DNA from: Chloroflexota bacterium
GTDB lineage: Bacteria > Chloroflexota > Limnocylindria > Limnocylindrales > CSP1-4
Length of the DNA: 48,467 nt
NCBI GenBank assembly: GCA_030446555.1
Contig: JAUJNA010000007.1
Location: 99,399 to 147,865 of the forward strand
Direction of reading: 5' to 3'
Part shown: positions 20,501-29,915 of the stretch, piece by piece
Layout: every line of letters starts with the position of its first letter
Position numbering within the stretch: the stretch's first letter is position 1
The notes under the pieces: generated by a model
Databases searched by the model: none
What the model saw: only the letters and a program-made list of their open reading frames with translations
What the model was told of the DNA's origin: nothing
Position numbers and translations under genes: made by a program

Positions 20501-20625
20501 TAGAGGGCTATTGCTACCGCTGGCGGCTGGTGCTCATCGATGGTGCCGGCAACTTCACGACGGTCATCTCCGGCACCGTCCAGATCAGGGCGACCACCGG
20601 GCTCATGGCGCGCAGGATCCTCTGA
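17560..20625 (+). CDS. Secreted subtilisin-like protease (S8) with C-terminal repeat modules
   Basis: This is a 1021-residue exported protease. ATG 17560 has GGGAGG seven bases upstream and opens a signal peptide (MMRGRVLGPVLAMLLLCW, then a cleavage region near AAA). An inhibitor-I9-like propeptide spans about 45-130. The S8 domain has Asp181 in AILDSG, His212 in YGHGTHVAG, Asn323 in AAGNQGYD and Ser408 in SGTSMATP. Residues from about 465 to the end form several beta-sandwich modules, of which the last three or four share a C-Y/F-R-W core and a D-x-x-G-N/R-x-G turn (GCYRWVVALTDGEG, HCFRWRLTARDRVGN, YCYRWRLVLIDGAGN). These modules probably mediate binding. No sortase or membrane anchor is seen, so it is likely released outside the cell. 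Confidence 0.92.
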   Translation: MPVRSVPGRFPMMRGRVLGPVLAMLLLCWPVASAAARVPSDASEPYVVVTTAGRSIDSPLDALAEARDAVAAQAADRLVQSLGIRPAHRYRWAVEGFAAHLTPAQVSLLRADPQVRAVVPDMPISGEDGPGPGSEAGGVRTTVLTSQVVPSGIRRVNADDSAIADIDGRDERIHVDVAILDSGIADHPDLAIAGGHDCTSPYPDAWRDRYGHGTHVAGIVGAIDDGKGVVGMAPGARLWAIKVLGDNDEGSLSTFLCGLDWVVGQRDPASPSRPLIEVANMSLSSLLARRDDRDCGGPANDVIHQAICASVADGTVYAVAAGNQGYDASYRLPGAYDEVITVSALADYDGRPGGLADQSDYCPYYSYDRDDTYADFSNSGVDVDLIAPGKCILSTYTGKRWALMSGTSMATPTVAGAAALYVSQHPGIRPGQVRMALRHVANLGWATSTDPDGAPDRLLDVRAFDDPPGFRVVVDPVSGRLARGGFIETPLQVQRFNGHGAPVSLSVRDLPSGVTATLREGAGGAGEVVLRAAGDAPTGTFQLTVQGTDGELVRTEPLTVTVTGGATTAFSSPDGPPPVIGRTADVLVAWSESGSGTVTARTIARQRAVPVEAGSCTAASWSADGQARPVSEVDPDGSPSDGWSFTDGGFVTDGCYRWVVALTDGEGRVGRWSSGAVIVDATAPPAPDVAATGERVWQRTANDIVWVREGSGTLRLEAFGRDVAGGTVSTRFGPLQAPGGWSYSPGTVAGDPAARSLSWGVAATDTSLEIRSTDAMGAEGSARRVELRIDGTAPPSPKWTIPAAATLTRAGGDVEVSWGGATDSGAGLSSEQLVQRQRGPVVSTGSCSGVVFQDDGPARLLARHARETGLASGHCFRWRLTARDRVGNLGATTTSGTVLIDQRAPVGDFTFPEEGSFATRTRTTLSVRWTQSDGGGSGALERAVERERARAVEPDRCTGLRWRLDGGTSTAASPLKATGLLEGYCYRWRLVLIDGAGNFTTVISGTVQIRATTGLMARRIL

Positions 20626-20639
20626 GCGACGCCATCTGC

Positions 20640-20652
20640 GGGGCAAGGCCCC
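20640..20652 (+). terminator. Possible terminator hairpin after the protease gene
   Basis: GGGGC (20640-20644) and GCCCC (20648-20652) form a short GC stem 15 bp after the protease stop codon. No U-tract follows, so the call is weak. Confidence 0.25.
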
Positions 20653-20697
20653 GGTTCGCACCCCTACCGTCTGTGGCTCGCTGGCGAGGCGTCTGAC

Positions 20698-20727
20698 TTG
20701 ACACGTCGCCCGGGAGTGGGCAACGAT
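20698..20727 (+). promoter_or_regulatory. Sigma70-like promoter for the cupin gene
   Basis: A perfect TTGACA (20698-20703) is followed 18 bases later by AACGAT (20722-20727), which keeps three of six -10 bases. The cupin ATG is at 20768 with a strong ribosome site between. The -10 match is poor. Confidence 0.45.
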
Positions 20728-20767
20728 CACCGCGGCATCCACCTTCTGTCACAAGGAGGAGTCCGAG

Positions 20768-21127
20768 ATGAGGGAGACCGAGCACAAGAGTTTCGCCACG
20801 CCGGAGGAGACGCGGGACTTCCCCCACGGTCGCGCGGAGATCCTGAAGATGGGCGGAGGGCAGGTCGGCAGGTTGGTCCTCGAGCCCGGATGGCGCTGGT
20901 CGAACGACGTGAAGCCGATCGCAAAGACGGCAAGCTGTGAGGCGCCGCACTTCCAGTACCACGCCAGTGGACGCCTGGCGATCCGCATGGACGATGGCAC
21001 CGAGTTCATCGCTGGGCCGGGAGACGTGACATCGCTCCCCAAAGGCCACGACGCCTGGGTCATCGGCGACGAGCCCGTGGTGCTCGTCGACTGGTTCGGT
21101 GCCGGTAACTACGCCAAGAGCGACTGA
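20768..21127 (+). CDS. Small cupin-domain protein
   Basis: A 119-residue single-domain cupin. The first motif has HFQYHASGRLAIRMDDGTE and the second PGDVTSLPKGHDAWVIGDEP, giving a beta-barrel of family-typical length. The metal ligands are only partly those of classic cupins, so whether it is an enzyme or a binding protein is unclear. AAGGAGGAG just upstream of ATG 20768 is a very strong ribosome site, and a TTGACA promoter box lies at 20698, so it is probably its own transcription unit. Confidence 0.83.
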   Translation: MRETEHKSFATPEETRDFPHGRAEILKMGGGQVGRLVLEPGWRWSNDVKPIAKTASCEAPHFQYHASGRLAIRMDDGTEFIAGPGDVTSLPKGHDAWVIGDEPVVLVDWFGAGNYAKSD

Positions 21128-21175
21128 GACCATCGGGAGGCAGACGCCACACGCCCTCCACCCTGGTGGCTCGCC

Positions 21176-21352
21176 GATGGGGGTATCGCGGCGGCTTCGA
21201 TGACGCCACTCCACGGCGCCGGTGACACCTGCCGAGGACGACGATGACCCAGCTTGCCGACCGACCGACCACCGACCCAGGCACGAGCCCGCAGCTCGGT
21301 CGTGTGAGCCACTGGATCGGCGGGCGGGTCGTGGAGGGCACGTCCAGGCGCC
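21176..21352 (+). repeat. Duplicated mmsA leader, upstream copy
   Basis: This stretch matches 22341-22512. It starts with GATGGGGGTATCG, includes the GAGGACGAC ribosome-site region and the ATG, and continues through about 35 codons (LADRPTT ... PQLGRVSHWIGGRVVEGTS) before similarity stops abruptly. The spacing between copies is about 1.16 kb. Confidence 0.85.
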
Positions 21353-22173
21353 GTGAAGTGCTCCGTTCGTCCGCCAGCGCAATCAGGCCTATTGACCCGG
21401 CGTCCACGCGGGGGTGGCCCCTATGGACGGTACTCCTAGTCATCGCTGGGTGCTCGGTCGCCGGTGCACCGCGGACGACCGATGGTGGGCCTACGCTGGT
21501 CGCGCCGGGAACGGATCCCGCTGAGACGAGCGGGACCCTGACGTCTCCCCCGAGCCCCATCGCCACGGCCCCGGCATCGCCCAGCAGCACGCCGTCACGT
21601 ACCCGACCACCGGTGGGACTCGTCGCCTGCTATGAGCGGATGGGCGAGTTGATGCAGCGACCGCCCGAGACACCGCCCGCGGTCCGAGCGGAAGTGACAT
21701 GGGCGAGGGCGATCTCCTCGACCCCGGAGCTGGTCGAGGCGGCAGACATCATCGTCGTCGGCGTGCTCGGCCGCGGCATGCGGGAGTGGACTCCTCCGCC
21801 CGAGTCGGGGCCGACGGAGGAGCCCAGCGACTTCAAGGTCGTGGAGCGCGACTTCCTCACCGGGACCGTGCTGAAGGGCGACCTGGCCGTGGGCTCCACG
21901 ATCGAGGTCCTCGACCGGGTGCGGCGCTCAGACGGGGCGCGCTTCCTCGAGCGCGATGCGAGGCCTCTTGAGGTCGGTCGTCGATACCTGCTGTTCCTGC
22001 GCGAGGGCCCCGGCGGTGGTATCTGGAGCACGGTCAATGGACCACTGGGGCAGTTCGAGGTCGAGGACGACGGGACGGTCCGGATGATGACGACCTGCTA
22101 CGAGAGCGGCCTGGATCTCGACGGCGAGACGCTCTTGGAAGCCGTCGACCTCATCGAGTCGTACGTGCCCTGA
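21244..22173 (+). CDS. Lipoprotein ORF fused to a duplicated mmsA N-terminus
   Basis: The 309-codon frame starts with about 35 residues nearly identical to the N-terminus of the mmsA product, including QLGRVSHWIGGRVVEGTS. It then switches to a lipoprotein: WTVLLVIAGCSVAG carries a lipobox (IAGC), followed by a Pro/Ser/Thr linker and a beta-rich extracytoplasmic domain (about 125-305) with ADIIVVGVLGRG, GTVLKGDLAVGSTIEVL and RRYLLFLREG. If translated from ATG 21244 the signal sequence would be internal. GTG 21358 could serve as the native lipoprotein start but has no obvious ribosome site. The leader likely supplies promoter and translation signals copied from mmsA. The function of the extracytoplasmic domain is unknown. 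Confidence 0.65.
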   Translation: MTQLADRPTTDPGTSPQLGRVSHWIGGRVVEGTSRRREVLRSSASAIRPIDPASTRGWPLWTVLLVIAGCSVAGAPRTTDGGPTLVAPGTDPAETSGTLTSPPSPIATAPASPSSTPSRTRPPVGLVACYERMGELMQRPPETPPAVRAEVTWARAISSTPELVEAADIIVVGVLGRGMREWTPPPESGPTEEPSDFKVVERDFLTGTVLKGDLAVGSTIEVLDRVRRSDGARFLERDARPLEVGRRYLLFLREGPGGGIWSTVNGPLGQFEVEDDGTVRMMTTCYESGLDLDGETLLEAVDLIESYVP

Positions 22174-22406
22174 CGGCGATCGGGTGACGGGGCCGTTGAG
22201 CGTCATGCGTGCCATGGATCCCCGAGGTGGTGAGCGACGGAGAGGGGTGGTCCACGGTCCAGCCTGAGCGCGACGCGGGCCTGTGTCAATGCGGCCGGTG
22301 CAGCACCTTGGCCAGGCCGCCATAAGACCGATACGTCGCGGATGGGGGTATCGTGACGCCTTCGACCGCCACTCGACCGTGCCACCGACACTCGCGAGGA
22401 CGACCC

Positions 22407-23954
<1,548 letters not shown>

Positions 23955-24043
23955 CGCCCGAGCCGGGCGGCCAGCTCGGCGCTGAGCCGCCGGCTACTTC
24001 CCCGGTGATCCGGAGGTGAGTCGCAGCGGCCACGATCGACCGA

Positions 24044-24778
24044 ATGGACGACCGTCGGATCGGCACCGCGCTTCGCGCACTTCGGCGCCGACGCGGACTG
24101 CGTCAACGGGACGTGGCCGCGGCCGCAAGCGTGAGCCAGACCACCGTTTCGCGCGCCGAGCGTGGCCATATCGCCAGCCTGTCCACCGTGGTGCTCCGCC
24201 GCATGTGTGGGGCACTGGATGCCGAGCTAGCGCTCCACGTTCGGTGGCGAGGCGGCGCTCTGGACCGGCTCCTCGACGAGTGGCATGCGCTTCTCGGAGC
24301 GGCTGTCGCCGAGACGCTGGAGACCCATGGATGGCAGGTCGTCCCCGAGGCGACGTATTCCCGGTACGGCGAACGCGGGTCGACCGACCTACTGGCCGCC
24401 CACCACGCCACGCGCACCGTCGTGGTCTGCGAGCTCAAGACGGAGGTAGCTTCCTACGAAGAGGCGCAGCGTCGCTTCGACGCGAAGCGGCGCCTCGCGA
24501 GCGTGATCGCCATGGAGCGGTTCGGCTGGCGCCCGGTCGCAGTCGGCGCGCTGCTCGTGGTCGTCGACACCACGGCTAACCGTACGCGCCTCGAACGGAT
24601 CTCCAGCCTGGTCGCCGCATCCCACCCTGCCCGGAACGTGGAGATCCGCCGCTGGCTGCGCCGTCCGGCCGGACCACTGGCAGGCCTTTGGTTCGTACGT
24701 CTCAGTCACCCACCGACTGGTAAGTGCCGACGAAGGGGCCCGGAGCAGATCCGCCGGCCCAGGGCATCCACCGACTGA
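24044..24778 (+). CDS. XRE-type HTH protein with PD-(D/E)XK-like C-terminal domain
   Basis: In this 244-residue protein, residues 5-60 are a Cro/C1 helix-turn-helix (LRQRDVAAAASVSQTTVSRAERG). The rest contains a pattern resembling PD-(D/E)XK nucleases: Glu102, then YGERGSTDLL (Asp115), then a beta strand ending CELKT (Glu130-x-Lys132), then a helix and an ALLVVVDTT strand. A paralogue at 35948-36691 keeps all these residues at identical positions. It may be a DNA-binding protein with a nuclease-like or dead nuclease fold. No partner is adjacent: mmsA ends 90 bp upstream. The last 25 residues are Arg-rich and unlike the paralogue. The fold call is by eye. Confidence 0.75.
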   Translation: MDDRRIGTALRALRRRRGLRQRDVAAAASVSQTTVSRAERGHIASLSTVVLRRMCGALDAELALHVRWRGGALDRLLDEWHALLGAAVAETLETHGWQVVPEATYSRYGERGSTDLLAAHHATRTVVVCELKTEVASYEEAQRRFDAKRRLASVIAMERFGWRPVAVGALLVVVDTTANRTRLERISSLVAASHPARNVEIRRWLRRPAGPLAGLWFVRLSHPPTGKCRRRGPEQIRRPRASTD

Positions 24779-25031
24779 ACGTGGGAGCCGCCGATCAGAT
24801 GGGGTCGCGAGAGTCCTGGGACGCGATGGGAACGTGATTCGGCACGTACCAGCCCGCCCATGACTGGGCCGTGCAAACCGGGTCGACATTCGCCCGCATC
24901 AGTCAGGACGTGATGTTCGCGTGCGGGAGGTCGGTGGTCGCGCAGCGGAGGCCGCTTGCCGCACGGTTCGAGCCGCATCCTAGGACGCACGTCAGCCCAC
25001 TGGGGAAGAGACCCTGGACCGCATGTCGGTT

Positions 25032-26543
25032 TCAGACCGCTTCCTCTTCCCGGAAGACCACCTCGCGCTTGCGGCGGATCGAGGGCAGGACGGCGATGGC
25101 GATGGCGAGTGCCGCAGCGACGAGCAGCGCCAACGAGATGGGCCGCGTCAGGAAGACCATCGGATCACCGCGCGAGATGATCAGCGCTCGGCGAAGGTGC
25201 TGCTCGAGCAGCGGCCCCAGGACGAAGCCGAGCAGCAAGGGCGCCGGCTCGCAGCCCAGCTTGATGAGGGCGTACCCCAGGATCCCGAAGAAGGCGATGG
25301 CGAAGACATCGAACGCGTTGAGGTTGAGCGCATAGGTACCGATCGCGGCGAAGGCCACGATGGCCGGGAACAGCACGTTGTAGGGGACCGTCAGCAGCTT
25401 CACCCAGATGCCGATGAGCGGCAGGTTGAGAAGGACCAGCAGCAGGTTGCCGACCCACATCGACACGACGAGGCCCCAGAAGAGGGCCGGTTCGTCGACG
25501 ATGACATTCGGTCCCGGGGTGATGCCCTGGATGATGAAGGCGCCGAGCATGAGCGCCATGACCGGGTTCGCCGGCAAGCCAAGCGTGAGGAGCGGGATGA
25601 AGGAGGTCTGGGCGGCGGCATTGTTGGCCGATTCCGGGCCGGCCACCCCCTCGATGGCCCCGTGACCGAAGGTCTGGGGGCGCCTGGAGAGGCGCTTCTC
25701 GACGGAGTAGGACCCGAACGAGGCGAGGACATGGCCAGCGCCGGGGAGTACGCCCAGCGCCGACCCCAGCGCCGTGCCCCGCGCCACCGAAGGGATGATG
25801 GCGCGGATGTCCTTCCGGCTCAGCCACAGGCCCTTCACCGTTCGAGCCACGACCGTGCGCGTCTTCTCGTCTTCCAGATTGCGCAGGATCTCGGCGACGC
25901 CGAACATGCCCACCGCGACCGAGACGAAGTTGATCCCCGAGAACAGCTCACGGGCCCCGAAGGTGAAGCGCGGCGTGCCCGTATAGATGTCCTGCCCGAC
26001 CGTGCCCAGGAGGAGTCCCAGGACGATCATCGCGAGCGCCTTCAGCGTCGAGCCCCGAGCGAGCGCGACGGATGCGATCAGCCCCAGCACCACGAGGGAG
26101 AAGAACTCGGCCGATCCGAAGCTCAGCGCGATGCTTGCCAGCATGGGAGCGAACAGCACGATGACGAGGGTGGCCACGGTGCCGGCAATGAACGAGCCGA
26201 TGGCGGCCGTGGCGAGCGCTGGTCCGGCGCGCCCGTCCTTCGCCATCTCGTGGCCATCGATGGCGGTCACGGCTGACGAGGATTCGCCAGGCAGATTGAT
26301 GAGGATCGCGGTCGTCGAGCCGCCGTACTGAGCGCCGTAGTAGATGCCGGCCAGCATGATCAGCGCGGTCACGGGCTCGAACTTGAACGTGATGGGCAGG
26401 AGCATGGCGATCGTGGCCGTGGGGCCGATGCCGGGAAGGACGCCGACGAGCGTCCCCAGGAGCACTCCCACGAAGCACCACAGCAGGTTCTCCGGCGTGA
26501 GCGCGGTGGCCGCCCCGAGCGCGAGGTTGCTGAGTAGGTCCAC
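25032..26543 (-). CDS. tctA: Tripartite tricarboxylate transporter, large membrane subunit
   Basis: The 503-residue integral membrane protein has about twelve helices. It has the TctA hallmarks GVLPGIGPTATIAMLLPITF (first glycine-rich loop), YYGAQYGGSTTAILINLPGESSS, and the repeated ALGVLPGAGHVLASFGSY and AGPESANNAAAQTSFIPLLTLGLPAN. It forms the channel of an Na+- or H+-driven importer with TctB and the periplasmic TctC. The start is 9 bp after the tctB stop. With tctC and the hydantoinase gene upstream on the same strand, the transported substrate may be a carboxylated pyrimidine or hydantoin derivative, but Tct substrates are diverse. Confidence 0.93.
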   Translation of the reverse strand: MDLLSNLALGAATALTPENLLWCFVGVLLGTLVGVLPGIGPTATIAMLLPITFKFEPVTALIMLAGIYYGAQYGGSTTAILINLPGESSSAVTAIDGHEMAKDGRAGPALATAAIGSFIAGTVATLVIVLFAPMLASIALSFGSAEFFSLVVLGLIASVALARGSTLKALAMIVLGLLLGTVGQDIYTGTPRFTFGARELFSGINFVSVAVGMFGVAEILRNLEDEKTRTVVARTVKGLWLSRKDIRAIIPSVARGTALGSALGVLPGAGHVLASFGSYSVEKRLSRRPQTFGHGAIEGVAGPESANNAAAQTSFIPLLTLGLPANPVMALMLGAFIIQGITPGPNVIVDEPALFWGLVVSMWVGNLLLVLLNLPLIGIWVKLLTVPYNVLFPAIVAFAAIGTYALNLNAFDVFAIAFFGILGYALIKLGCEPAPLLLGFVLGPLLEQHLRRALIISRGDPMVFLTRPISLALLVAAALAIAIAVLPSIRRKREVVFREEEAV

Positions 26544-26552
26544 GCCCGCTGC

Positions 26553-27008
26553 CTAAGCGCCCAGCCAGGGACCGAGGAGCGCCAGGCGCAGGCTGAGCGC
26601 GACGACGAACACGAGGACGCACAGGACCGTCAGGCCGACCGAGATGAGCAACGCCGCGACCACACCGGTACGCCGACTCGCGAAGGCCGCCATGAGGGCC
26701 GTCACGAAGGTCGACGGTACGAGACCCAGCCCTCGGACGGTGAGGCCGAAGAAAAGCACCGCCGCCAGGATCAGCGCGAGGGCCCTCCAGGGGACCGCGC
26801 CGATCGGCCCGCCCTCGCCGGCCAGGAAACCCTTGGCGATGATGAGCACGCCAAGGAAAGCGAGCAGACCGCCCAGGACGAGCGGGAAGTAACCGGGCCC
26901 CATGCGCAGGGCCGACCCGACCTCGTACGAGGCCGCCACGACGGCGAACGCCAGCCCGAACCCGACGAACGTCAAGCCGGCAAGCACGTCGCGCATGGCT
27001 TGCCGCAT
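26553..27008 (-). CDS. tctB: Tripartite tricarboxylate transporter, small membrane subunit
   Basis: A 151-residue protein with four hydrophobic segments. The first is followed by the TctB-typical SALRMGPGYFPLVLGGLLAFLGV, and a conserved FFGLTVRGLGLVPSTFVTALMAAFASR lies in the middle. It is the small partner of TctA. ATG 27008 was taken as the start; GTG 27035 in the same frame would add nine polar residues, and neither has a clear ribosome site. Gene order on the minus strand is tctC, tctB, tctA. Confidence 0.87.
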   Translation of the reverse strand: MRQAMRDVLAGLTFVGFGLAFAVVAASYEVGSALRMGPGYFPLVLGGLLAFLGVLIIAKGFLAGEGGPIGAVPWRALALILAAVLFFGLTVRGLGLVPSTFVTALMAAFASRRTGVVAALLISVGLTVLCVLVFVVALSLRLALLGPWLGA

Positions 27009-27077
27009 CCGGGAGCCCCGTGACGTGGATGTCACGAGCGGGATCGCCAGAGCCGCCCCGCCCCCCGGGGTCGCTAC

Positions 27078-28166
27078 TCAGTCAGCGGAGACACCGGCTT
27101 CCTCGATGATCGGCTTCCAGCGCTCGGTCTCCGACTCCAGCTTCGAGCGGTGTGCTTCGGGCGTCGCCTGGTCCTCGGCGACCGGCGCCGTGCCCAGATC
27201 GGCGAACTGGTCGATGACGTTCTGGTCCTTGAGCGCCGCCTTGAGGGCGTCGGACAGCTCCTGGACGATCTCGTCGGGCGTGTCCTTCGGGACGTAGAGC
27301 CCGTGCCACACGCTGACCTCGACATCGGGCAGCCCGGCCTCGGCCGTCGTGGGCACATCCGGAAGCGCCTCATTGCGCTCGGGGCTGGTGATGGCGTATG
27401 CCTTGACGGCGCCACCCTGGATCTGTTCTGTCGTGTTGGTCGTCTGGTCGCACATGAAGTCGACTTGGCCGCCGACCAGGTCCTCCATGGCAGGGCCGGT
27501 CCCGTCATAGGGGACCTCGGTGAGCTCCGTGTCGATGGCGTTCATGAAGAGCAGGCCGCAGAGGTGCGACGCCGCGCCGATGCCGGCATTGGCGTACGTC
27601 ACGGTGTCCGTGTTCTCCTTCACGTAGTCGACGAGCTCCTCGAGCGTGGTCGGCTCCAAGTCGTCGCGCGCGATGATCGTCATCGGCACCTCGGTGACGA
27701 GGCCGATCGGCTTGAAGTCCACGAGCGGGTCGTAGGGCAGGTCAGCGTAGAGCGACGGCGCGGTCGACATCCCGATGTGGTGCATGAGCACGGTGTAGCC
27801 GTCCGGCGCCGCCGCGGCGACCTGACCTGCCGCCAGCGTGCCGCCGGCGCCCGCCACGTTCTGGACGACGATCTGCTGGCCCAGCGTCTGGCTCATCGGC
27901 TCAGCGACGAGGCGGGTCACCGTGTCCGTGGGTCCGCCGGCCGCGAATGGGACGATGACGTTGATGGCGCGGTCGGGGTATCCCCCGGCCGCCGCGCCCG
28001 ACCCGCCCGCCGAGGGAGCGCCGGAGCCGGTGCCGCCCCCCGGTGCCGTACACGCGGCGACGACGAGCGCTGCCGCGACCAACGCGGCGCCGAAACGTGG
28101 CCCCGGCACCCCTCGGTTCGCCGTTGTCCTTGTCGGCGTAGCGCCGAACGACTGGCTCCATCGCAT
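27078..28166 (-). CDS. tctC: Tripartite tricarboxylate transporter substrate-binding lipoprotein (Bug family)
   Basis: This 362-residue extracytoplasmic binding protein begins with a signal peptide whose lipobox is VVAAC, then a Gly/Ser-rich linker. The Bug-family core follows: YPDRAINVIVPFAAGGPTDT, VVQNVAGAGGTLAAGQVA, PDGYTVLMHH, VTYANAGIGAASHLCGLLF and DVPTTAEAGLPDVEVSVWHG. It captures a carboxylate ligand for TctAB. ATG 28166 has AGGAGGG eight bases upstream; the open frame to 28400 is not family-like. It lies 115 bp after the hydantoinase gene, so co-transcription is plausible. Confidence 0.92.
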   Translation of the reverse strand: MRWSQSFGATPTRTTANRGVPGPRFGAALVAAALVVAACTAPGGGTGSGAPSAGGSGAAAGGYPDRAINVIVPFAAGGPTDTVTRLVAEPMSQTLGQQIVVQNVAGAGGTLAAGQVAAAAPDGYTVLMHHIGMSTAPSLYADLPYDPLVDFKPIGLVTEVPMTIIARDDLEPTTLEELVDYVKENTDTVTYANAGIGAASHLCGLLFMNAIDTELTEVPYDGTGPAMEDLVGGQVDFMCDQTTNTTEQIQGGAVKAYAITSPERNEALPDVPTTAEAGLPDVEVSVWHGLYVPKDTPDEIVQELSDALKAALKDQNVIDQFADLGTAPVAEDQATPEAHRSKLESETERWKPIIEEAGVSAD

Positions 28167-28281
28167 TCGCGGACCCTCCTGCCGCTTCCCGAGACCGTAG
28201 GCGATGCGGGCCAGACTACCACCGCCCAGTGCGCGCTCATGGCCTCTTCCACCATCGACGCCCGGCGCTCGCTTCTCTCCG

Positions 28282-29682
28282 CTAGCGCAGGTGCTCGCGT
28301 GCCGTGCTGCGCTTGAGGAACCGGCCGTCGCCCTTGGCGCCCAGCCACGTCCCGTCCTCCACGACGACCTTGCCGCGCGACAGCACGAGGTCCGTACCAC
28401 CCTGGACCTGGCGGCCCTCGTAGCAGGAATAGTCCACGTCCATGTGATGCGTCGACGCCGAGATCGTGTGGCGCCGCTCCGGGTCGTAGATCACGAGGTC
28501 GGCATCAGCCCCGACGGCGACGACGCCCTTGCGACCGGCGAGCCCGAACATCCGTGCCGGCGCAGCGGAGATCAGCTCCACCCAGCGCTCCCGGGAGATC
28601 CGGCCGGGCACCACGCCGCCGTCGTGCAGCAGGTCTACGCGATCCTCGACCCCGGGAAGCCCGTTGGGCACCTTGCGGAAGTCACCCCTTCCCAGCTCCT
28701 TCTGGCCCTCGAAGTCGAAGGGGCAGTGGTCGGTGGAGACGACCTGGAGGTCGTCCTTCACCAGCCCGCGCCACAGCTCGTCCTGATGGTCGGCCGGCCG
28801 GAGCGGCGGCGAGCACACGAACTTGGCGCCCTCGAAGCCGTTACGCATGTCGTCCAGCGACAGGAAGAGGTACTGCGGGCACGTCTCGGCGAAGGCCATC
28901 GCTCCGCGATCTCGGGCGGCGCGCACCTCGTCCAGCGCATCACGCGCCGAGAGGTGGACGATGTACACCGGCACGCCCGCCGCCTCGGCCAGGCGGATCA
29001 CCCGGTTGGTCGCCTCACCCTCGAAGATGGGATAGCGCACCACGCCGTGGTAGTACGGATCGGTGTTGCCGGCATCCACCGCCTGGGCCGCCACGACATC
29101 GATGGCCGGGCCGTTCTCGGCATGCATCATGATCAGCGCGCCGTTGATGCCGCTCTGCTGCATGGCCCGGAAGACCTGTCCATCGTCGCTGTAGAAGACG
29201 CCGGGGTAGGCCGTGAAGAGCTTGAAGTCGGTGACGCCCTCATCGACCAGCTGATCCATCTCGGCCAGCGTCGAGTCGTTGACGTCGCTCATGATCATGT
29301 GGAAGCCGTAGTCGACGCAGGCGTTGCCCTCCGCCTTGGCATGCCACGCATCCAGACCCTCGCGCAGGCTCTTCCCCCGCGACTGGACCGCGAAGTCGAT
29401 GATCGAGGTGGTCCCCCCGAAGGCGGCCGCGCGGGTGCCGGTCTCGAACGTGTCCTTGGCGAACGTCCCGCCGAAGGGCAACTCCATGTGGGTATGCACG
29501 TCGATGGCACCCGGGATGACCAGCTTGCCCGCGGCGTCGATGGTCCGGTCGATGCCGTGGGCGATGGGCGAGCCCGCCAGGTCGCGCCCGATCGCAGCGA
29601 TCGTTTCGCCGTCGACGAGCACGTCGGCGAGGGTGGACCCCTCGGCGTTCACGACGGTCCCGCCGCCGATCAGGATGCGCAT
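28282..29682 (-). CDS. Dihydropyrimidinase/D-hydantoinase
   Basis: The 466-residue cyclic amidohydrolase opens the ring of dihydrouracil, dihydrothymine or 5-substituted hydantoins. The binuclear metal site is complete: His63 and His65 in DVHTHMELP, carboxylated Lys154 in DFKLFTAYPG, His187 in MMHAENG, His243 in YIVHLSA and Asp318 in STDHCPF. The product of a dihydropyrimidinase, N-carbamoyl-beta-alanine, would be the substrate of the amidohydrolase at 36902-37750. ATG 29682 has GGGAGGAAGGG upstream; the frame beyond it to 29826 is not family-like. It is divergent from the second subtilase, and a TTGAC palindrome lies about 85 bp upstream. Dihydropyrimidinase and hydantoinase cannot be separated by motif. 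Confidence 0.92.
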   Translation of the reverse strand: MRILIGGGTVVNAEGSTLADVLVDGETIAAIGRDLAGSPIAHGIDRTIDAAGKLVIPGAIDVHTHMELPFGGTFAKDTFETGTRAAAFGGTTSIIDFAVQSRGKSLREGLDAWHAKAEGNACVDYGFHMIMSDVNDSTLAEMDQLVDEGVTDFKLFTAYPGVFYSDDGQVFRAMQQSGINGALIMMHAENGPAIDVVAAQAVDAGNTDPYYHGVVRYPIFEGEATNRVIRLAEAAGVPVYIVHLSARDALDEVRAARDRGAMAFAETCPQYLFLSLDDMRNGFEGAKFVCSPPLRPADHQDELWRGLVKDDLQVVSTDHCPFDFEGQKELGRGDFRKVPNGLPGVEDRVDLLHDGGVVPGRISRERWVELISAAPARMFGLAGRKGVVAVGADADLVIYDPERRHTISASTHHMDVDYSCYEGRQVQGGTDLVLSRGKVVVEDGTWLGAKGDGRFLKRSTAREHLR

Positions 29683-29764
29683 CCCTTCCTCCCTCGTGCC
29701 CGGACCTGCAGGCGCCATCGTATCCACCTCGACACCCCTGCGCCGTGCGACACATCGGAGCGGT

Positions 29765-29778
29765 TTGACCTGTGTCAA
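29765..29778. promoter_or_regulatory. Palindromic operator-like site in a divergent gap
   Basis: TTGAC-CTGT-GTCAA is a perfect 5-bp inverted repeat with a 4-bp spacer. It lies between the hydantoinase start (29682, minus) and the subtilase start (29916, plus), a good place for a dimeric regulator. No known regulator is assigned. Confidence 0.35.
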
Positions 29779-29915
29779 CGCGATTCGCCGCACATGGTCG
29801 TTTCCGGTGATCGGAGCCGCTACCATCAGCCACGGGGATCACCTCGATCGCTCGCACCCAGACAGTCTCGGTGAGCCGGCCGATGGCCGAGCGACCAGAG
29901 GGGATCGGACCGACC

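Noticed and set aside
24955-24990. tRNA-like GGTTCGAGCC
   Set aside because: The flanking bases do not form a T-stem, and no acceptor or anticodon arm fits around it.
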